Shown: piece after piece, positions 9,174-19,183 of the stretch
How positions within the stretch are numbered: position 1 is the stretch's first letter
Layout of the letters: the number at the start of each line of letters is the position of its first letter
Source: Draconibacterium orientale
GTDB taxonomy: Bacteria; Bacteroidota; Bacteroidia; Bacteroidales; Prolixibacteraceae
Length of the DNA stretch: 64,000 bases
NCBI RefSeq assembly: GCF_000626635.1
Contig: NZ_CP007451.1
Span: forward strand, 2,170,001 to 2,234,000
Reading direction: 5' to 3'
Translations under genes and position numbers: made by a program
Notes under the pieces: generated by a model
What the model saw: only the letters and a program-made list of their open reading frames with translations
The model's database searches: none
Told to the model about the DNA's origin: nothing

Positions 9174-9359
9174 CTATAATGCAATTTCTTTTTCAATTAC
9201 TTGTTTTCCTCTGTAGTAACCACATTCAGGACATACTGTGTGGTATTTTACAGTTGTTCCACAGTTTGAGCAAGTAGCCAGAGTAGGGGCAACTGCTTTG
9301 TAGTGCGTACGTCTTTTATCCCTTCTCGCTTTCGATGTTTTATGCTTTGGATGTGCCAT
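9174..9359 (-). CDS. rpmF: 50S ribosomal protein L32
   Basis: A 61-residue ribosomal protein. The N-terminus MAHPKHKTSKARRDKRRTHY is the canonical basic L32 start, and two CxxC pairs (CSNCG and CPECG) form a zinc ribbon. It follows the DUF177 gene by 12 bp, the classical yceD-rpmF pair, and is closed by a strong terminator at 9099-9137. Confidence 0.98.
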   Translation of the reverse strand: MAHPKHKTSKARRDKRRTHYKAVAPTLATCSNCGTTVKYHTVCPECGYYRGKQVIEKEIAL

Positions 9360-9371
9360 TGTTATGTATTT

Positions 9372-9914
9372 TTAATTATTATTTTTTAAATTTTTTAATG
9401 CAGCCCAGCGCGGATCAATTTCTTCTTCTTCATCGTCGTCCGCTTCGTGCTGTGTAATATTGTTTAATCTGTCAATCATTTCCTGGTTACAGCTGTTTTC
9501 TCCGCTTTCATCCGGATGAACATGCCGCAACGGAATACTTAGTGTAACGTATTCGTAAATAATTTGAGCCAGGTTTATGGCGTGTTCTTCGGGTAAAACC
9601 CAAATTACATTGTCGCCTTCTTCAAAGGCATCTTCTTCGCCAAATTTTACAAATAATTCGGTTTCTAAAGATACGTTTTGATTGTAATTGTCGAGGCAGC
9701 GGTCGCATACAAGCTCTAACCATCCTTCGAGTGCAAAGCTTAATCTCAGAAATGCACTTCGTTTTTCAAGTTCAACTTTTACGCTAACTTCCCCGTTGTC
9801 AACCATACTCTCCTCAAAATGCTCAAAGAACTTCTCGTTTACCTCAAATTGGTATTCGTGCAGGCCTTCTTTAAGACCTTTAAACTCAATATTATATTTG
9901 CTCTTCCAGCTCAC
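9372..9914 (-). CDS. DUF177/YceD family protein
   Basis: A 180-residue member of the DUF177 (YceD/Rqc-associated) family, encoded next to rpmF in most bacteria and implicated in 23S rRNA accumulation in E. coli and plants. A CDRC pair (LVCDRCLDNYNQ, about residue 70) and the acidic C-terminus DDDEEEEIDPRWAALKNL are typical; the 'DPRWAAL' ending is the family's strongest motif in this phylum. It is the first gene of a two-gene unit with a likely promoter 21 nt upstream. Confidence 0.9.
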   Translation of the reverse strand: MSWKSKYNIEFKGLKEGLHEYQFEVNEKFFEHFEESMVDNGEVSVKVELEKRSAFLRLSFALEGWLELVCDRCLDNYNQNVSLETELFVKFGEEDAFEEGDNVIWVLPEEHAINLAQIIYEYVTLSIPLRHVHPDESGENSCNQEMIDRLNNITQHEADDDEEEEIDPRWAALKNLKNNN

Positions 9915-9934
9915 GATTCCAAAAAAAGTGGATG

Positions 9935-9942
9935 CAAAAGTA
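9935..9942 (-). promoter_or_regulatory. Candidate -7 element for DUF177-rpmF
   Basis: TACTTTTG on the minus strand is an exact TAnnTTTG match, 20 nt before the DUF177 start. The same octamer recurs before coaX, the wbpI-type gene and the S41 protease gene. Confidence 0.45.
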
Positions 9943-10084
9943 TAAATTTTTTATTAACAGTTAAAGAAAACTTGGAAATATTTGAAATTTCTTTCCAAAT
10001 CAAAACAGTTAAACCTGAGCCATTTGCATAAGTGCTAAGTTCGGTGATCGAACACTGCGGGACTTACTGTTTTGAGTTTAGTTT

Positions 10085-11266
10085 TTATTTGTTCAGAATA
10101 ATTCGAAAAGTGGTTCCTTTTCCCATTTCCGACGATTTGATAAAGATTTTGCCTTCGTGGTAAATCTCAACAATACGTTTTGCCAACGAAAGCCCTAAGC
10201 CCCAGCCACGTTTTTTGGTTGAAAAACCAGGGTGGAATATTGATTTCTGATGATTTTTTGAGATGCCGCAGCCGGTGTCGGTAAGGTCAATATTTACCTG
10301 TTTTTCTTTTTCTTTTACACGGATGGTTATGGTGCCGTGATTGGTCATTGCATCGATGGCATTTTTGCACAGATTCTCAATCACCCACGAGAACAGAGCA
10401 GTGTTTAATGGTATTTCAATGCAGGCCTTGGTGTCGTAAATCAGCTCAAAATTTACCTTATCCGACGAACGCCGTTTCAGGTACGAAACAGCCGAATTCA
10501 GTACTTCGATGAGGTTAACGCGCAGCAACTCCGGTTTTGATCCGATTTTAGAAAAACGTTCAGTAATTCGTTCCAGTCGCGCAGTATCCTGCTCCAGTTC
10601 TTTAATCAGGTTGGGATCAACATTTTTCAGTTTTAGCAGTTCAATCCAGGCCATAAGCGAAGAAATGGGCGTGCCCAGCTGGTGTGCTGTTTCTTTCGAC
10701 ATTCCTACCCAAACCTGGTTTTGTTCGGCACGGTTGGTAGCCACAAATGCAAAATAGGCCACAAGGATAAATATCATTATAACCGCCAGTTGTATAACCG
10801 GATACAACTGCAGGTTGCGCAGTATGGTTGATTCGCGGTAGTACAACATCAGTTTATAACTGTCGCCTAAATCAATTGAGATTGGCGCTGCATAATCCTG
10901 CATCTTTTTTAGTTCGCGTTGAAGTACCTCTTCTTTTCGGTCTTTGCGATAAGTAATATTTCGATCGAAGTTGAAGGATCCATCGGGGTTTAAAATTAGA
11001 ATCGGGATTGTTGTATTTTTTTCGCTAACCATTCCCAGAAAGTGAAGATAGCGTGTTTGAAGCTGGGTCATTTCCGGCGAGGTAACTTCTAAGGTAGCAT
11101 TGTTGATCCCCTTAATCGCTTCGGCCCATATTTCAACTTTAACACGTTCTTCACTGGCCATTTTTTTGGTCAGCCAGTTGGTGTATAACATTGATGCTAC
11201 TCCGATAAGAACAGCAAATATGAGCAATAGAATTTTTCCCCGTCGTCTTTTAAGATAAATGTCCAA
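10085..11266 (-). CDS. Orphan sensor histidine kinase
   Basis: A 393-residue membrane kinase. Helices at about residues 11-29 and 153-177 bracket an extracytoplasmic sensor of about 120 residues. The phospho-acceptor is His195 in SKETAHQLGTPISSL, followed by the N-box VIENLCKNAIDAM, the G1 box DTGCGI and the G2 box GWGLGLSLAKRIVE. The 'AHQLGTP' H-box is a variant frequent in Bacteroidota kinases. No response-regulator gene is adjacent, so the partner lies elsewhere. It is flanked by same-strand genes but with gaps above 100 bp, suggesting its own transcript. Confidence 0.93.
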   Translation of the reverse strand: MDIYLKRRRGKILLLIFAVLIGVASMLYTNWLTKKMASEERVKVEIWAEAIKGINNATLEVTSPEMTQLQTRYLHFLGMVSEKNTTIPILILNPDGSFNFDRNITYRKDRKEEVLQRELKKMQDYAAPISIDLGDSYKLMLYYRESTILRNLQLYPVIQLAVIMIFILVAYFAFVATNRAEQNQVWVGMSKETAHQLGTPISSLMAWIELLKLKNVDPNLIKELEQDTARLERITERFSKIGSKPELLRVNLIEVLNSAVSYLKRRSSDKVNFELIYDTKACIEIPLNTALFSWVIENLCKNAIDAMTNHGTITIRVKEKEKQVNIDLTDTGCGISKNHQKSIFHPGFSTKKRGWGLGLSLAKRIVEIYHEGKIFIKSSEMGKGTTFRIILNK

Positions 11267-11384
11267 TGCAAATGGTTTTTAAGTACATTCCTGAGAACGA
11301 CTTAAAGATAAAAATATTATGCCGATAAGAGGAATGGCAGAATAAGAGAATAGTTGAATATTGGAATGAGCGAGTGTTGTTACG

Positions 11385-13304
11385 TTATATCGCTTTTGTT
11401 TTGCCTACCAATTGTTTTACGGTATCAACAATACCTTGTGCATCGATGCCACATTCGCGGTAAAGTTCCTCGGGAGTTCCGTGTTCGATAAATTGATCAG
11501 GTATTCCCAGTATTTTAATTTTATTGGTGAAGCCGTTTTCGGCCATAAATTCGAGTATTGCACTTCCGAATCCCCCTTGAATAGTTCCGTCTTCGATGGT
11601 AACAATCTGATCGAAGTTTTGCATTACTTTGGTAAGCATTTCAGTATCGAGTGGTTTTACAAAACGCATATCGTAGTGGGCTGCTGAAATGTCGTTTTTG
11701 GCCAGGCTTTTTACGGCGAGCTGGGCAAATATTCCGGTTTTCCCTATCGACAGCAATGCAACATCGCTTCCATCGTTTAGTTTTCGGCCTTTACCAATTT
11801 CAATTTTTTCAAATTCCTTTTTCCAGTCGGTAATAATTCCGCAACCGCGCGGGTACCGGATTGAAAATGGCTGGTTAATCTCTCCCAGTTGTGCTGTGTA
11901 CATCAGGTTGCGCAGCTCAATTTCGTCCATTGGTGCCGATACAATCATATTCGGAACCGAACGCATATAAGCCATATCAAAAACACCATGGTGTGTAGGT
12001 CCGTCTTCTCCTACCAATCCTCCGCGGTCGAGACAGAAAATTACGGGTAATTTCTGAATGGCCACATCATGTATCACCTGGTCGTAGGCGCGCTGCATAA
12101 ACGTAGAGTAGATATTACAAAACGGAACCATTCCTTGCGCCGCAAGTCCGGCCGAAAAAGTTACGGCGTGTTGCTCGGCAATTCCCACATCGAACGCACG
12201 ACCAGGCATCTGTTCTATCATCTTATTCATAGAGCAGCCGGTGGGCATGGCGGGTGTTATACCTACAATTTTATCGTTTTTCTCTGCCAGCTCAACCAGG
12301 GTATCTCCAAATACATTTTGGAATTTTGGTGCTTGATCAGCCTTGCAATCGCACTTGTAAATTTCGCCGGTTTCCTTATCGAAAATACCCGGTGCATGCC
12401 ATTTGGTTTGATCTTGCTCGGCCTGTTTAAACCCTTTACCTTTTTGGGTGATTACATGTAACAGCTTGGGACCCGGAATATCTTTCAGGTCGTTCAGTGC
12501 GCTGGTTAAATACCGCACATCGTGTCCGTCAATGGGGCCAAAATACCTGAAGTTGAACGCCTCGAAAAGATTGTTCTCTTTCAGGATCATGTTTTTCAGT
12601 GCATGCTGATTTTTTTGGATAAACCGACGTGCTTTCTTTCCAAAACCGTCCAATTTCCCCAGACCTTCCCAAACATCGTGTTTCATCCGGTTGTAAGTGT
12701 CGGATTTTGAAATGTTGAGCAGGTATTTATTCAGTCCGCCAACACTGGGGTCGATGGCCATGTTATTGTCGTTCAGAATTACCAGAATATCGGCATTTTC
12801 GCCACCTGCATTGTTCAGCGCTTCAAAAGCCATTCCACCGGTCATGGCGCCATCGCCAATAACAGCAACCACTTTGCGCTCTTCTTCACCTTTAATTCTG
12901 GAGGCAATGGCCATACCTAATGCGGCCGAAATTGATGTTGACGAGTGTCCTACGCCAAAAGCATCGTATTCGCTTTCAGTGCGTTTTGGGAATCCGCTGA
13001 GTCCTTTATATTTCCGGTTGGTATCGAATTGATTTTTTCGCCCGGTAAGTATTTTGTGTCCGTAGGCCTGGTGACCCACATCCCACACCAACTGATCGTA
13101 AGGCGCGTTGTAAACATAATGCAGGGCGACAGTCAGCTCTACAACTCCCAGACTGGCTCCGAAGTGTCCCGGATTGGTTGAAACCACATCGATAATATAA
13201 TCGCGCAACTCCTGACAAACGTCTTCGAGCTGGTCAACCGATATTTTTTTTAGATCGTCGGGATTGTTTATTGATTCAAGCAGCTTCCCCTTCGCGTCTT
13301 CCAT
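11385..13304 (-). CDS. dxs: 1-deoxy-D-xylulose-5-phosphate synthase
   Basis: A 639-residue thiamine-diphosphate enzyme that condenses pyruvate and glyceraldehyde 3-phosphate, the first step of the MEP isoprenoid pathway. The ThDP/Mg motif begins at GDG (150-152) and ends near ILNDNNMAI. The second domain has [17 protein letters not shown] with the catalytic Glu, and [11 protein letters not shown] with paired His. The start at 13304 gives the usual short N-terminus before [13 protein letters not shown]. Length is normal. It stands between the kinase and coaX genes without tight coupling. Confidence 0.98.
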   Translation of the reverse strand: MEDAKGKLLESINNPDDLKKISVDQLEDVCQELRDYIIDVVSTNPGHFGASLGVVELTVALHYVYNAPYDQLVWDVGHQAYGHKILTGRKNQFDTNRKYKGLSGFPKRTESEYDAFGVGHSSTSISAALGMAIASRIKGEEERKVVAVIGDGAMTGGMAFEALNNAGGENADILVILNDNNMAIDPSVGGLNKYLLNISKSDTYNRMKHDVWEGLGKLDGFGKKARRFIQKNQHALKNMILKENNLFEAFNFRYFGPIDGHDVRYLTSALNDLKDIPGPKLLHVITQKGKGFKQAEQDQTKWHAPGIFDKETGEIYKCDCKADQAPKFQNVFGDTLVELAEKNDKIVGITPAMPTGCSMNKMIEQMPGRAFDVGIAEQHAVTFSAGLAAQGMVPFCNIYSTFMQRAYDQVIHDVAIQKLPVIFCLDRGGLVGEDGPTHHGVFDMAYMRSVPNMIVSAPMDEIELRNLMYTAQLGEINQPFSIRYPRGCGIITDWKKEFEKIEIGKGRKLNDGSDVALLSIGKTGIFAQLAVKSLAKNDISAAHYDMRFVKPLDTEMLTKVMQNFDQIVTIEDGTIQGGFGSAILEFMAENGFTNKIKILGIPDQFIEHGTPEELYRECGIDAQGIVDTVKQLVGKTKAI

Positions 13305-13403
13305 TTTTCCAAAAATTACTGAAACAATAACAACTGTTCTGCTACAGTTTGTTCATTGCAAAAGAAATAAAATTACTTGTAAAAACGTATGAGATCTCAG
13401 ATG

Positions 13404-14168
13404 TTATATAAATGAATTGATTTGAACCAGCCCTTCGAGCGTGAGCATGGGCTCGCATGCTTTAATATTTTTTGTTAACGGAGCAATTACTGCACTAAGG
13501 CCTCCGGTAGCTACAACATTAAGCGATACGCCTAATTCTTTTTCGGTTCGTTCTATCATTGAATCAACCAATCCTGTGTATCCGAAAATAATTCCCGATT
13601 GAATAGCATGAATGGTATTTTCGCCCAAAACCGATGGAGGAGGCGCAATATGGATTTGTGGCAATTGTGCAGTTTTACCGGCAAGAGCGCCAACGGCTGT
13701 GCGCAATCCTGGTGCAATGGCAACGCCTAATATTGCTGAATCTTTACCGATAGTGGTGAACGTTAAAGCCGTACCAAAATCAATTACCATGGTGTTGTTT
13801 CCGTATTTTTGGTAGGCTGCCGTGGCATTGGCAACCAGGTCGGCCCCAATTTCGTATGGATTGAGAACTTTTATGGGTAAGCGATCGTAAATTTCGGGAT
13901 TAAGGTGGTTGATAACCGCATTGTCGAATAAGCCCGATAACATTTCTCGAAAAGGATGAACAAGCGATGGAACCACACTGCTTAAAATAATCCGCGATAT
14001 TTCGGTGCGGCAGATCTTTCCGGCGGTTAACAACGACCGGAAAATAACTTCATATTCGTCGGCTGTTTTCAGCTGATCGGTTTGAATGCGCCAGTGGTTT
14101 ACCCATTCTTCATTTTTGTATATTCCAAAAACAATGTTTGTGTTTCCTATATCGATTGCCAGTAACAT
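13404..14168 (-). CDS. coaX: Type III pantothenate kinase
   Basis: A 254-residue CoaX that phosphorylates pantothenate, the first step to coenzyme A. It belongs to the ASKHA fold: phosphate-1 motif LLAIDIGNTNIVFGIY at the N-terminus, substrate motif PYEIGADLVANATAAYQKYG, then VIDFGTALTFTTI with the catalytic Asp, and PGLRTAVGALAGKTAQLP. The C-terminal VVATGGLSAVIAP completes the ATP site. Type III enzymes are not feedback-inhibited by CoA. A TACTTTTG -7 element lies 19 nt upstream. Confidence 0.97.
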   Translation of the reverse strand: MLLAIDIGNTNIVFGIYKNEEWVNHWRIQTDQLKTADEYEVIFRSLLTAGKICRTEISRIILSSVVPSLVHPFREMLSGLFDNAVINHLNPEIYDRLPIKVLNPYEIGADLVANATAAYQKYGNNTMVIDFGTALTFTTIGKDSAILGVAIAPGLRTAVGALAGKTAQLPQIHIAPPPSVLGENTIHAIQSGIIFGYTGLVDSMIERTEKELGVSLNVVATGGLSAVIAPLTKNIKACEPMLTLEGLVQINSFI

Positions 14169-14187
14169 AATTCGTGTATTAAAATTT

Positions 14188-14195
14188 CAAAAGTA
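14188..14195 (-). promoter_or_regulatory. Candidate -7 element for coaX
   Basis: TACTTTTG on the minus strand matches TAnnTTTG and lies 19 nt before the coaX ATG. No convincing -33 box was found. Confidence 0.45.
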
Positions 14196-14310
14196 CCTTT
14201 TTCTGTCGTCAGTTGCGAATGATTAAGGGTTTTTTGAGTAAATCGGTCCTGTTGTTTTCTAAATAAATTAATGTTATTTTTAGAGCAGCGCTAACCGTAT
14301 TTCTATAACT

Positions 14311-14805
14311 ATGCAAGAGACAAAAAATCCTTTAATTTTTCTGATCGAAGACAGTACCGTGTACAAAGATCTTATTGTTGGTTATTTGCAATCGCAAAAG
14401 TTTTCGAATCTGAAAGTTTTTAAAAACGGAGAAGAATGTCTCAAACAAATTCATTTAAAACCTGATATCATTATTCTGGATTATTCATCGGAAGAAACAA
14501 ATGGTTTGGAATTTATGCTTCAGGTGGAGCGTGAACACAGCCAAGTTGATTTTATCTTTCTGAGTGCGCAAAGCAAAGTTGATACAGCTGTAAAAATTAT
14601 GAAGTTGGGTGCGGCCGACTACATTATTAAAAACGATCAGGCACCGAAAAAACTGGTTGAGTCAATTGAGCGACTTAAAGACTCGACAAAACTAGAGAAA
14701 AAAAGATATAGCTTTAAACTGGGAGTAGTTGTTTTCTTTATTGTATTGTTCCTTATTATAATGATCATCACCTTTGTTTCTGTTTTTTTCGGCGTGGGAT
14801 TGTGA
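14311..14805 (+). CDS. Receiver-domain protein with C-terminal membrane anchor
   Basis: A 164-residue response-regulator receiver fused to a single membrane helix. The domain (about residues 7-128) has the acidic pocket IEDS, the phospho-acceptor Asp57 in PDIIILDYSS, a switch residue in FIFLSAQSK and the conserved Lys in ADYIIKND. After a basic linker KLEKKRYSFK, residues about 140-162 (GVVVFFIVLFLIIMIITFVS) form a hydrophobic helix. There is no DNA-binding or enzymatic output domain, so it may act by protein contact at the membrane. It stands alone, divergent from coaX and followed by a repeat block. Confidence 0.85.
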   Translation: MQETKNPLIFLIEDSTVYKDLIVGYLQSQKFSNLKVFKNGEECLKQIHLKPDIIILDYSSEETNGLEFMLQVEREHSQVDFIFLSAQSKVDTAVKIMKLGAADYIIKNDQAPKKLVESIERLKDSTKLEKKRYSFKLGVVVFFIVLFLIIMIITFVSVFFGVGL

Positions 14806-14821
14806 TTTTTGGCTGCTTAAT

Positions 14822-15450
14822 TGTTTGAACACAAAGACGCAAAGACACTAAGTTTTTTTGAACCACATAGGCACATAGGAATCATTAGAATTTAAACACT
14901 TCACAATTTTAAAAACTCTTGAAGGTATAGTTTTTGCCTATTGCTATTTGCCTATTGCCAAATTGTTATAGTGTTAAACTGTAAACTTCGACTGCCAACT
15001 GAGAACTTTCTTCCTATTGCAATCGAAATTTCATTTGGGTAACGAGTTTCGGGTTTTTCGTCTTTGTGCAACTTTGTGGTAGAAAACTTTTGAACACGAA
15101 GACGCAAAGACACTAAGTTTTTTGAACCACATAGAAACATAGGAAACAATAGGTTCGATTTACGCGCTAAGCAGTTCGAAACCGTTAAGCGCATAGAATT
15201 GACTTTTCTAACTGTAAACTGCGACTGCCAACTAAAAACTTTCTTCCTATTGCAATCGAAATTTATTTAGATAACGGGTTCCGAGCTGCAAGTTTCGGGT
15301 TTTTCGTCTTTGTGTAACTTTGTGCCTTCATTGTGCAACTTTGGGGTAGAAAACTTTTGAACACGAAGACGCAAAGACACTAAGTTTTTTTGAACCACAT
15401 AGAAACATAGGACACAGTAGGTTCGATTTACGCGCTAACTGTTAATTGCG
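14822..15450 (+). repeat. Tandem copies of a dispersed ~250-bp non-coding repeat
   Basis: One partial and two fuller copies follow one another. Shared words include GACGCAAAGACACTAAG, TGAACCACATAGAAACATAG, TTCGATTTACGCGCTAAG, TTTCTTCCTATTGCAATCG and TTTCGGGTTTTTCGTC. Related copies lie at 43150-43370 (same orientation) and 47200-47760 (opposite orientation). Frames are closed on both strands, so the family is not protein coding here. The rest of the 863-bp gap (14806-15668) contains nothing else I can name. Confidence 0.85.
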
Positions 15451-15668
15451 ATTGCAAACTGTTAGCTTTTTTTCTGGTTCTGCAATCTAAAATCGTTAAT
15501 CTTCAATCGAAATTCAATCTCCCTAATTCTTTCCTCATTTACTCAATAACTGTTTCTTCCTTTTCCCTTTTTTGCGATTTTCTATGTGTTATGTCAGCTC
15601 TTCGGCGTTGTGGTGCAGAACATATTTTGAAAAATGTTACCTTTCGTGCTTCATTAAAATTTATCAAA

Positions 15669-17105
15669 ATGGCATTTGTTTCGGTATTAAAAAAGTACAA
15701 CCGCAGTTTTTGGATTGCGAACACAATTGAATTATTTGAACGTTGGGCCTGGTACGGCTTTTTTATGCTGTTTGCCAACTACCTCACCGGTTCGGCCGAT
15801 ATGGGAGGGCTGGAATTCTCGCAGGAGCAAAAAGGGTTGATTATGGGTATTGGTACCGGAATCCTTTACTTTTTGCCGGTAATTACCGGATCGATTGCTG
15901 ATAAATATGGTTATAAACGCGTGTTGTTTATTGCCTTTGTAGTTTATACTTCGGCGTTTATTTTATTGCCGCATTTTAACACTTTTACCGGGGTTTTTGT
16001 AATGTACCTTTATCTGGCTTTGGGAGCGGCACTTTTTAAACCAATTATTTCGGCTACAATTGCCAAAACAACCAACGATGAAACGGCATCAATTGGTTTT
16101 GGTATTTTCTATATGATGGTAAACATTGGTGCCTTCTTCGGTCCGTTGGTTACCTTAATTTACAAAGGGCAATCGGAGTTGATTTTTTATATCTCAGCAG
16201 GTATTGTGGCTTTGAATTTTATTTTGCTCATTTTTTACAAAGAGCCCGACCGGGTAGCTAATACCGATTCAATTTGGGAGTCGATCGGGAAGGTTTTTAC
16301 CAACATTGTTCTGGTAGTAAAAGATTTTAAATTTTTACTGTTTTTGGTTATTGTGGCCGGGTTCTGGACCATGTATAACCAGCTTTTCTTTACATTACCT
16401 GTATTTATTGCCCAGTGGGTTGATACCAGTGCGGTTTACAATTTCTTCCATCAGTACCTTCCGTTTTTCAGCGAAAATTACGGAATTGCCGAAACCGGGC
16501 AGATGGAAGCTGAATTTATAACCAACTTCGATGCGATGTTCATCATTATATTCCAGATTATCGTATCGACGGTTGTAATGAAATGGCGTCCGTTACGATC
16601 GATGATGACAGGATTTTTGGTGTGTGCCATTGGTATGGCATTAACGCTTGCCACGCAAAATGTACTGTTTACGTTGGTGGCCATTTATGTTTTTGCTATT
16701 GGCGAAATGGCGGGGTCGCCAAAAATTACCGAATACATTGGGCGCATTGCCCCGGCCGATAAAAAGGCGCTTTACATGGGTTACTCGTTTATTCCGGTGT
16801 TTTTGGGTAATGTATTCGCCGGAATTATTTCAGGAAATGTGTATGGCGGCATGTCGGACAAAAATGTATTTGTAAAACAAGAGGTGGCCGAAAAAGGCAT
16901 TCAGCTGGCCGACGGACTCACACAAAATGAATATTTTACTGCCGCAGCACAAAAAATGGGTATGACACCGGCGGAGCTGACGAACCTGTTGTGGGATAAA
17001 TATAACCCGTCGCAAATCTGGATGGTAATCCTTGTTATTGGTCTGGCGGCTGTTGTCGCACTTTTCTTGTATGATAAGTTTGTGATGAAAGGAAAACGAC
17101 AATAA
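15669..17105 (+). CDS. MFS transporter (POT/oligopeptide-like)
   Basis: A 478-residue polytopic protein with about 12-14 hydrophobic segments. Motif A of the major facilitator superfamily is clear in GSIADKYGYKRVLFI after helix 2. The N-terminal NTIELFERWAWYGFFML resembles the 'E-R-x-x-Y-Y/W-G' start of proton-dependent oligopeptide (POT/PTR) transporters, so peptide uptake is possible; the substrate cannot be fixed. I start at the ATG at 15669 (MAFVSVLKKYNRSFWIANT); the frame is open to 15591, but that part lacks membrane or family features. It stands as a single gene. Confidence 0.85.
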   Translation: MAFVSVLKKYNRSFWIANTIELFERWAWYGFFMLFANYLTGSADMGGLEFSQEQKGLIMGIGTGILYFLPVITGSIADKYGYKRVLFIAFVVYTSAFILLPHFNTFTGVFVMYLYLALGAALFKPIISATIAKTTNDETASIGFGIFYMMVNIGAFFGPLVTLIYKGQSELIFYISAGIVALNFILLIFYKEPDRVANTDSIWESIGKVFTNIVLVVKDFKFLLFLVIVAGFWTMYNQLFFTLPVFIAQWVDTSAVYNFFHQYLPFFSENYGIAETGQMEAEFITNFDAMFIIIFQIIVSTVVMKWRPLRSMMTGFLVCAIGMALTLATQNVLFTLVAIYVFAIGEMAGSPKITEYIGRIAPADKKALYMGYSFIPVFLGNVFAGIISGNVYGGMSDKNVFVKQEVAEKGIQLADGLTQNEYFTAAAQKMGMTPAELTNLLWDKYNPSQIWMVILVIGLAAVVALFLYDKFVMKGKRQ

Positions 17106-17117
17106 AAATACCGATTT

Positions 17118-17201
17118 AACAACAAAAGGTAGCATACTTTCACTTCGTTCAGTCTCCTCCTTTGTTGTATAATTGGCATTAACTCCCGAAAAGATTTCGG
17201 G
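17118..17201. repeat. Imperfect palindromes downstream of the MFS gene
   Basis: ACAACAAAAGG (from about 17118) is mirrored by CCTCCTTTGTTGT (to about 17168) around a 'CACTTCGTTCAG' centre, and TCCCGAAA/TTTCGGGA forms a separate 8-bp stem at 17184-17201. Neither has a following T-run. They look like members of the short intergenic palindromes common in this genome rather than a classical terminator. The remainder to 17376 holds no gene. Confidence 0.45.
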
Positions 17202-17376
17202 ACAGGCTATTGTAAACTTGCTTATTGCTATGCGGCAAAATAAAGTATAATTGGTATAAGTTGCCGTATAATCTCAAACTAACGAAATTAACTGGTATTA
17301 GTGGGCGGATTTTAGTGGAATTTCCAATATTCAATGTCCAATATAGAATAACCAATTATTGGAAATGTAGTATTCA

Positions 17377-17898
17377 TCATTTTACAATAAACCGCCAGGG
17401 CTTGCTAATCCAGGGTTCGCCGGCATAGTTGATTCCAACACGTGGGGCAGTTGTGTATTGTGGTTTCAATCCCGAATCTTCAATCCACATTCTTGTCGAA
17501 TTTGCCAGATCTTCACCATAAAAACTTTTGTCGAGTTGCAGTGCCCGGCCAACTCGTCCCGGACCGGAGATACCCTCGACGCCACGAATTAAAACGGCAG
17601 AGGAATCACCTGTTTCGCCGGTAACAAAATTGAGCATCCAGTACATTCCGTAAATCAGGTAAACATATACCAGTCCGCCCGCATCAAACATTACTTTGGT
17701 GCGAGCCGTTAAGCCTTTGTTGGCGTGGCAGGCTTTGTCTTCGCCACCACGATAGGCTTCGGTTTCAGTAATTTTGAATTTATGTATCGTCCCGTCCTCA
17801 AAACGTCGTACCAGTATCTTGCCGAGTAAATCGGGTGCAACTTCGGTTACTTCGCGCTGGAAGAAGGAGTTTGTTAAGCGCACTGAATCAGTTGTCAT
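17377..17898 (-). CDS. 3-methyladenine DNA glycosylase (AAG/MPG family)
   Basis: A 173-residue alkyladenine DNA glycosylase that excises N3- and N7-alkylated purines, opening base-excision repair. The motif ITETEAYRGGEDKACHA contains the catalytic Glu that activates water, and VYVYLIYGMYWMLNFVTG has the intercalating Tyr region. VLIRGVEG and GPGRVGRALQLD are further family landmarks. The protein is at the short end of the family's usual 180-200 residues but has all the blocks. It is oriented against its neighbours and is probably a single-gene unit. Confidence 0.93.
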   Translation of the reverse strand: MTTDSVRLTNSFFQREVTEVAPDLLGKILVRRFEDGTIHKFKITETEAYRGGEDKACHANKGLTARTKVMFDAGGLVYVYLIYGMYWMLNFVTGETGDSSAVLIRGVEGISGPGRVGRALQLDKSFYGEDLANSTRMWIEDSGLKPQYTTAPRVGINYAGEPWISKPWRFIVK

Positions 17899-17940
17899 AT
17901 TTTGTTTTTATTGATACGGGAATATGCAAAATAAAAATCG

Positions 17941-17975
17941 TTTGACTAATTCTGTACACTAAATTTATACTTTTA
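17941..17975 (+). promoter_or_regulatory. Possible promoter of the first wbp module
   Basis: TTTG at 17941-17944 and TACTTTTA at 17968-17975 resemble the -33 and -7 boxes, though the spacer is 23 bp rather than 19-21 and the last base of the -7 box is off consensus. wbpE starts 28 bp downstream. Weak. Confidence 0.3.
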
Positions 17976-18002
17976 TAGTTTATTAGAAACAAGTTAAACG
18001 GT

Positions 18003-19118
18003 ATGCAAACCATCCATATGTCCGACATTTACGGGCAATATCTTACGATGAAGGCGGAGATTGATAATGCTATTCAGGAGGTGATTAAATCTACCCGCTT
18101 CCTGAAAAGTGGAAAGGTGCTTGATTTTGAGAAGAAGTTGGCCGACTACCTCGATACCAATGTCGTTACGTGTGGAAATGGTACCGATGCCCTTCAGCTG
18201 GCGTTTATGGCTTTAAACCTGGAGCCCGGCGATGAGGTAATTATCACGCCTTTTTCGTTTGTGTCAACCGTTGAAGTTCTGGTATTGATGGGGCTTAAAC
18301 CCGTTTTTGTTGATGTTTGTCCCGCTACTTTTAATATTGATGAAACACAAATTGAAAATGCCATCACGCCAAAAACGAAAGCGATTTTACCGGTTCATCT
18401 TTTCGGACAATGTGCGAATATGGAAGCAATATTAAATAGTGCCCAAAAACATGAGCTGTTTGTAGTTGAAGATGCTTGTCAGGCCTTGGGGACGGATTAT
18501 CTTTTTGCTGACGGTACAAAAAAGAAAGCAGGGACAATCGGGCATATCGGTTGCAACTCTTTTTTCCCCTCAAAGAACCTGGGTGCTTTTGGCGATGGCG
18601 GAGCGGTATTTACAAACGATACATTTTTGGCCGAAACGATACGTTCGTTGGCCAATCACGGAAGGAAGGCCAATTATGAATATCAACGTGTGGGTATAAA
18701 CTCGCGCCTCGACAGTATTCAGGCTGCCATTCTTGAGGTTAAGTTGAAATATCTGGATGAGCATATAAAAGCAAGACAAAAAGCTGCACGTTTTTATGAT
18801 GAACATTTACATGGTCTCTCCGAAATTAAGCTTCCGGGGAGAACAGAATACAGTGAGCATACTTTTCATCAGTACACCATTCAGGCAGAAGCAAGAGATG
18901 AGTTGAAAAAATATCTGGAATCAAAAGGAATTCCGTCGATGGTGTATTATCCCAAAGCATTGCATTTACACGAAGCGTATGCAAGTTTGGGGTATAAGGC
19001 CGGAGATTTTCCGGTGGCAGAAAAACTAACGCAAACGGTGCTGTCGCTGCCCATGCATACCGAATTGGATGAGCAGCAGTTGGAATATATTGTGAATAAT
19101 ATTAAGGAGTTTTTTTAA
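18003..19118 (+). CDS. wbpE: UDP-sugar 3-aminotransferase, WbpE/DegT family (module A)
   Basis: A 371-residue DegT/DnrJ/EryC1 aminotransferase. The PLP-binding lysine is Lys191 in [18 protein letters not shown], with EDACQALG (Asp for the pyridine nitrogen) at about 156-163 and CGNGTDAL at 57-64. In the WbpA-B-E-D pathway, WbpE adds an amino group to the 3-keto carbon of UDP-3-keto-GlcNAcA. It starts module A; a paralogue at 32894 has about three-quarters identity over the first 60 residues and the same length of N-terminus. Its TAA stop lies inside the left arm of a palindromic repeat. Specificity is inferred from the neighbouring pathway genes. Confidence 0.9.
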   Translation: MQTIHMSDIYGQYLTMKAEIDNAIQEVIKSTRFLKSGKVLDFEKKLADYLDTNVVTCGNGTDALQLAFMALNLEPGDEVIITPFSFVSTVEVLVLMGLKPVFVDVCPATFNIDETQIENAITPKTKAILPVHLFGQCANMEAILNSAQKHELFVVEDACQALGTDYLFADGTKKKAGTIGHIGCNSFFPSKNLGAFGDGGAVFTNDTFLAETIRSLANHGRKANYEYQRVGINSRLDSIQAAILEVKLKYLDEHIKARQKAARFYDEHLHGLSEIKLPGRTEYSEHTFHQYTIQAEARDELKKYLESKGIPSMVYYPKALHLHEAYASLGYKAGDFPVAEKLTQTVLSLPMHTELDEQQLEYIVNNIKEFF

Positions 19119-19175
19119 CCGCAGAGACGCTGAGGCGCAAAGGTATCTCCGCGACTTTGCGACTTAGCGGTGAAA
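19115..19175. repeat. GC-rich intergenic palindrome (family P), copy 1
   Basis: The left arm TTAACCGCAGAGACGC, then GGCGCAAAG, is mirrored by CTTTGCGACTTAGCGGTGAA (19156-19175 region). It fills the whole gap between wbpE and wbpD of module A and supplies the wbpE stop codon. No nuclease-like gene is inserted here. Confidence 0.85.
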
Positions 19176-19183
19176 AAATAGAA

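Noticed and set aside
8895-9216. Overlapping open frames on both strands between fabH and rpmF
   Set aside because: No family features; the region is explained by a terminator and the fabH upstream region.
14822-15450. Possible CRISPR array (regular repeats)
   Set aside because: Units are about 250 bp and diverged, with no constant-length short repeats and spacers, and no cas genes in the window.
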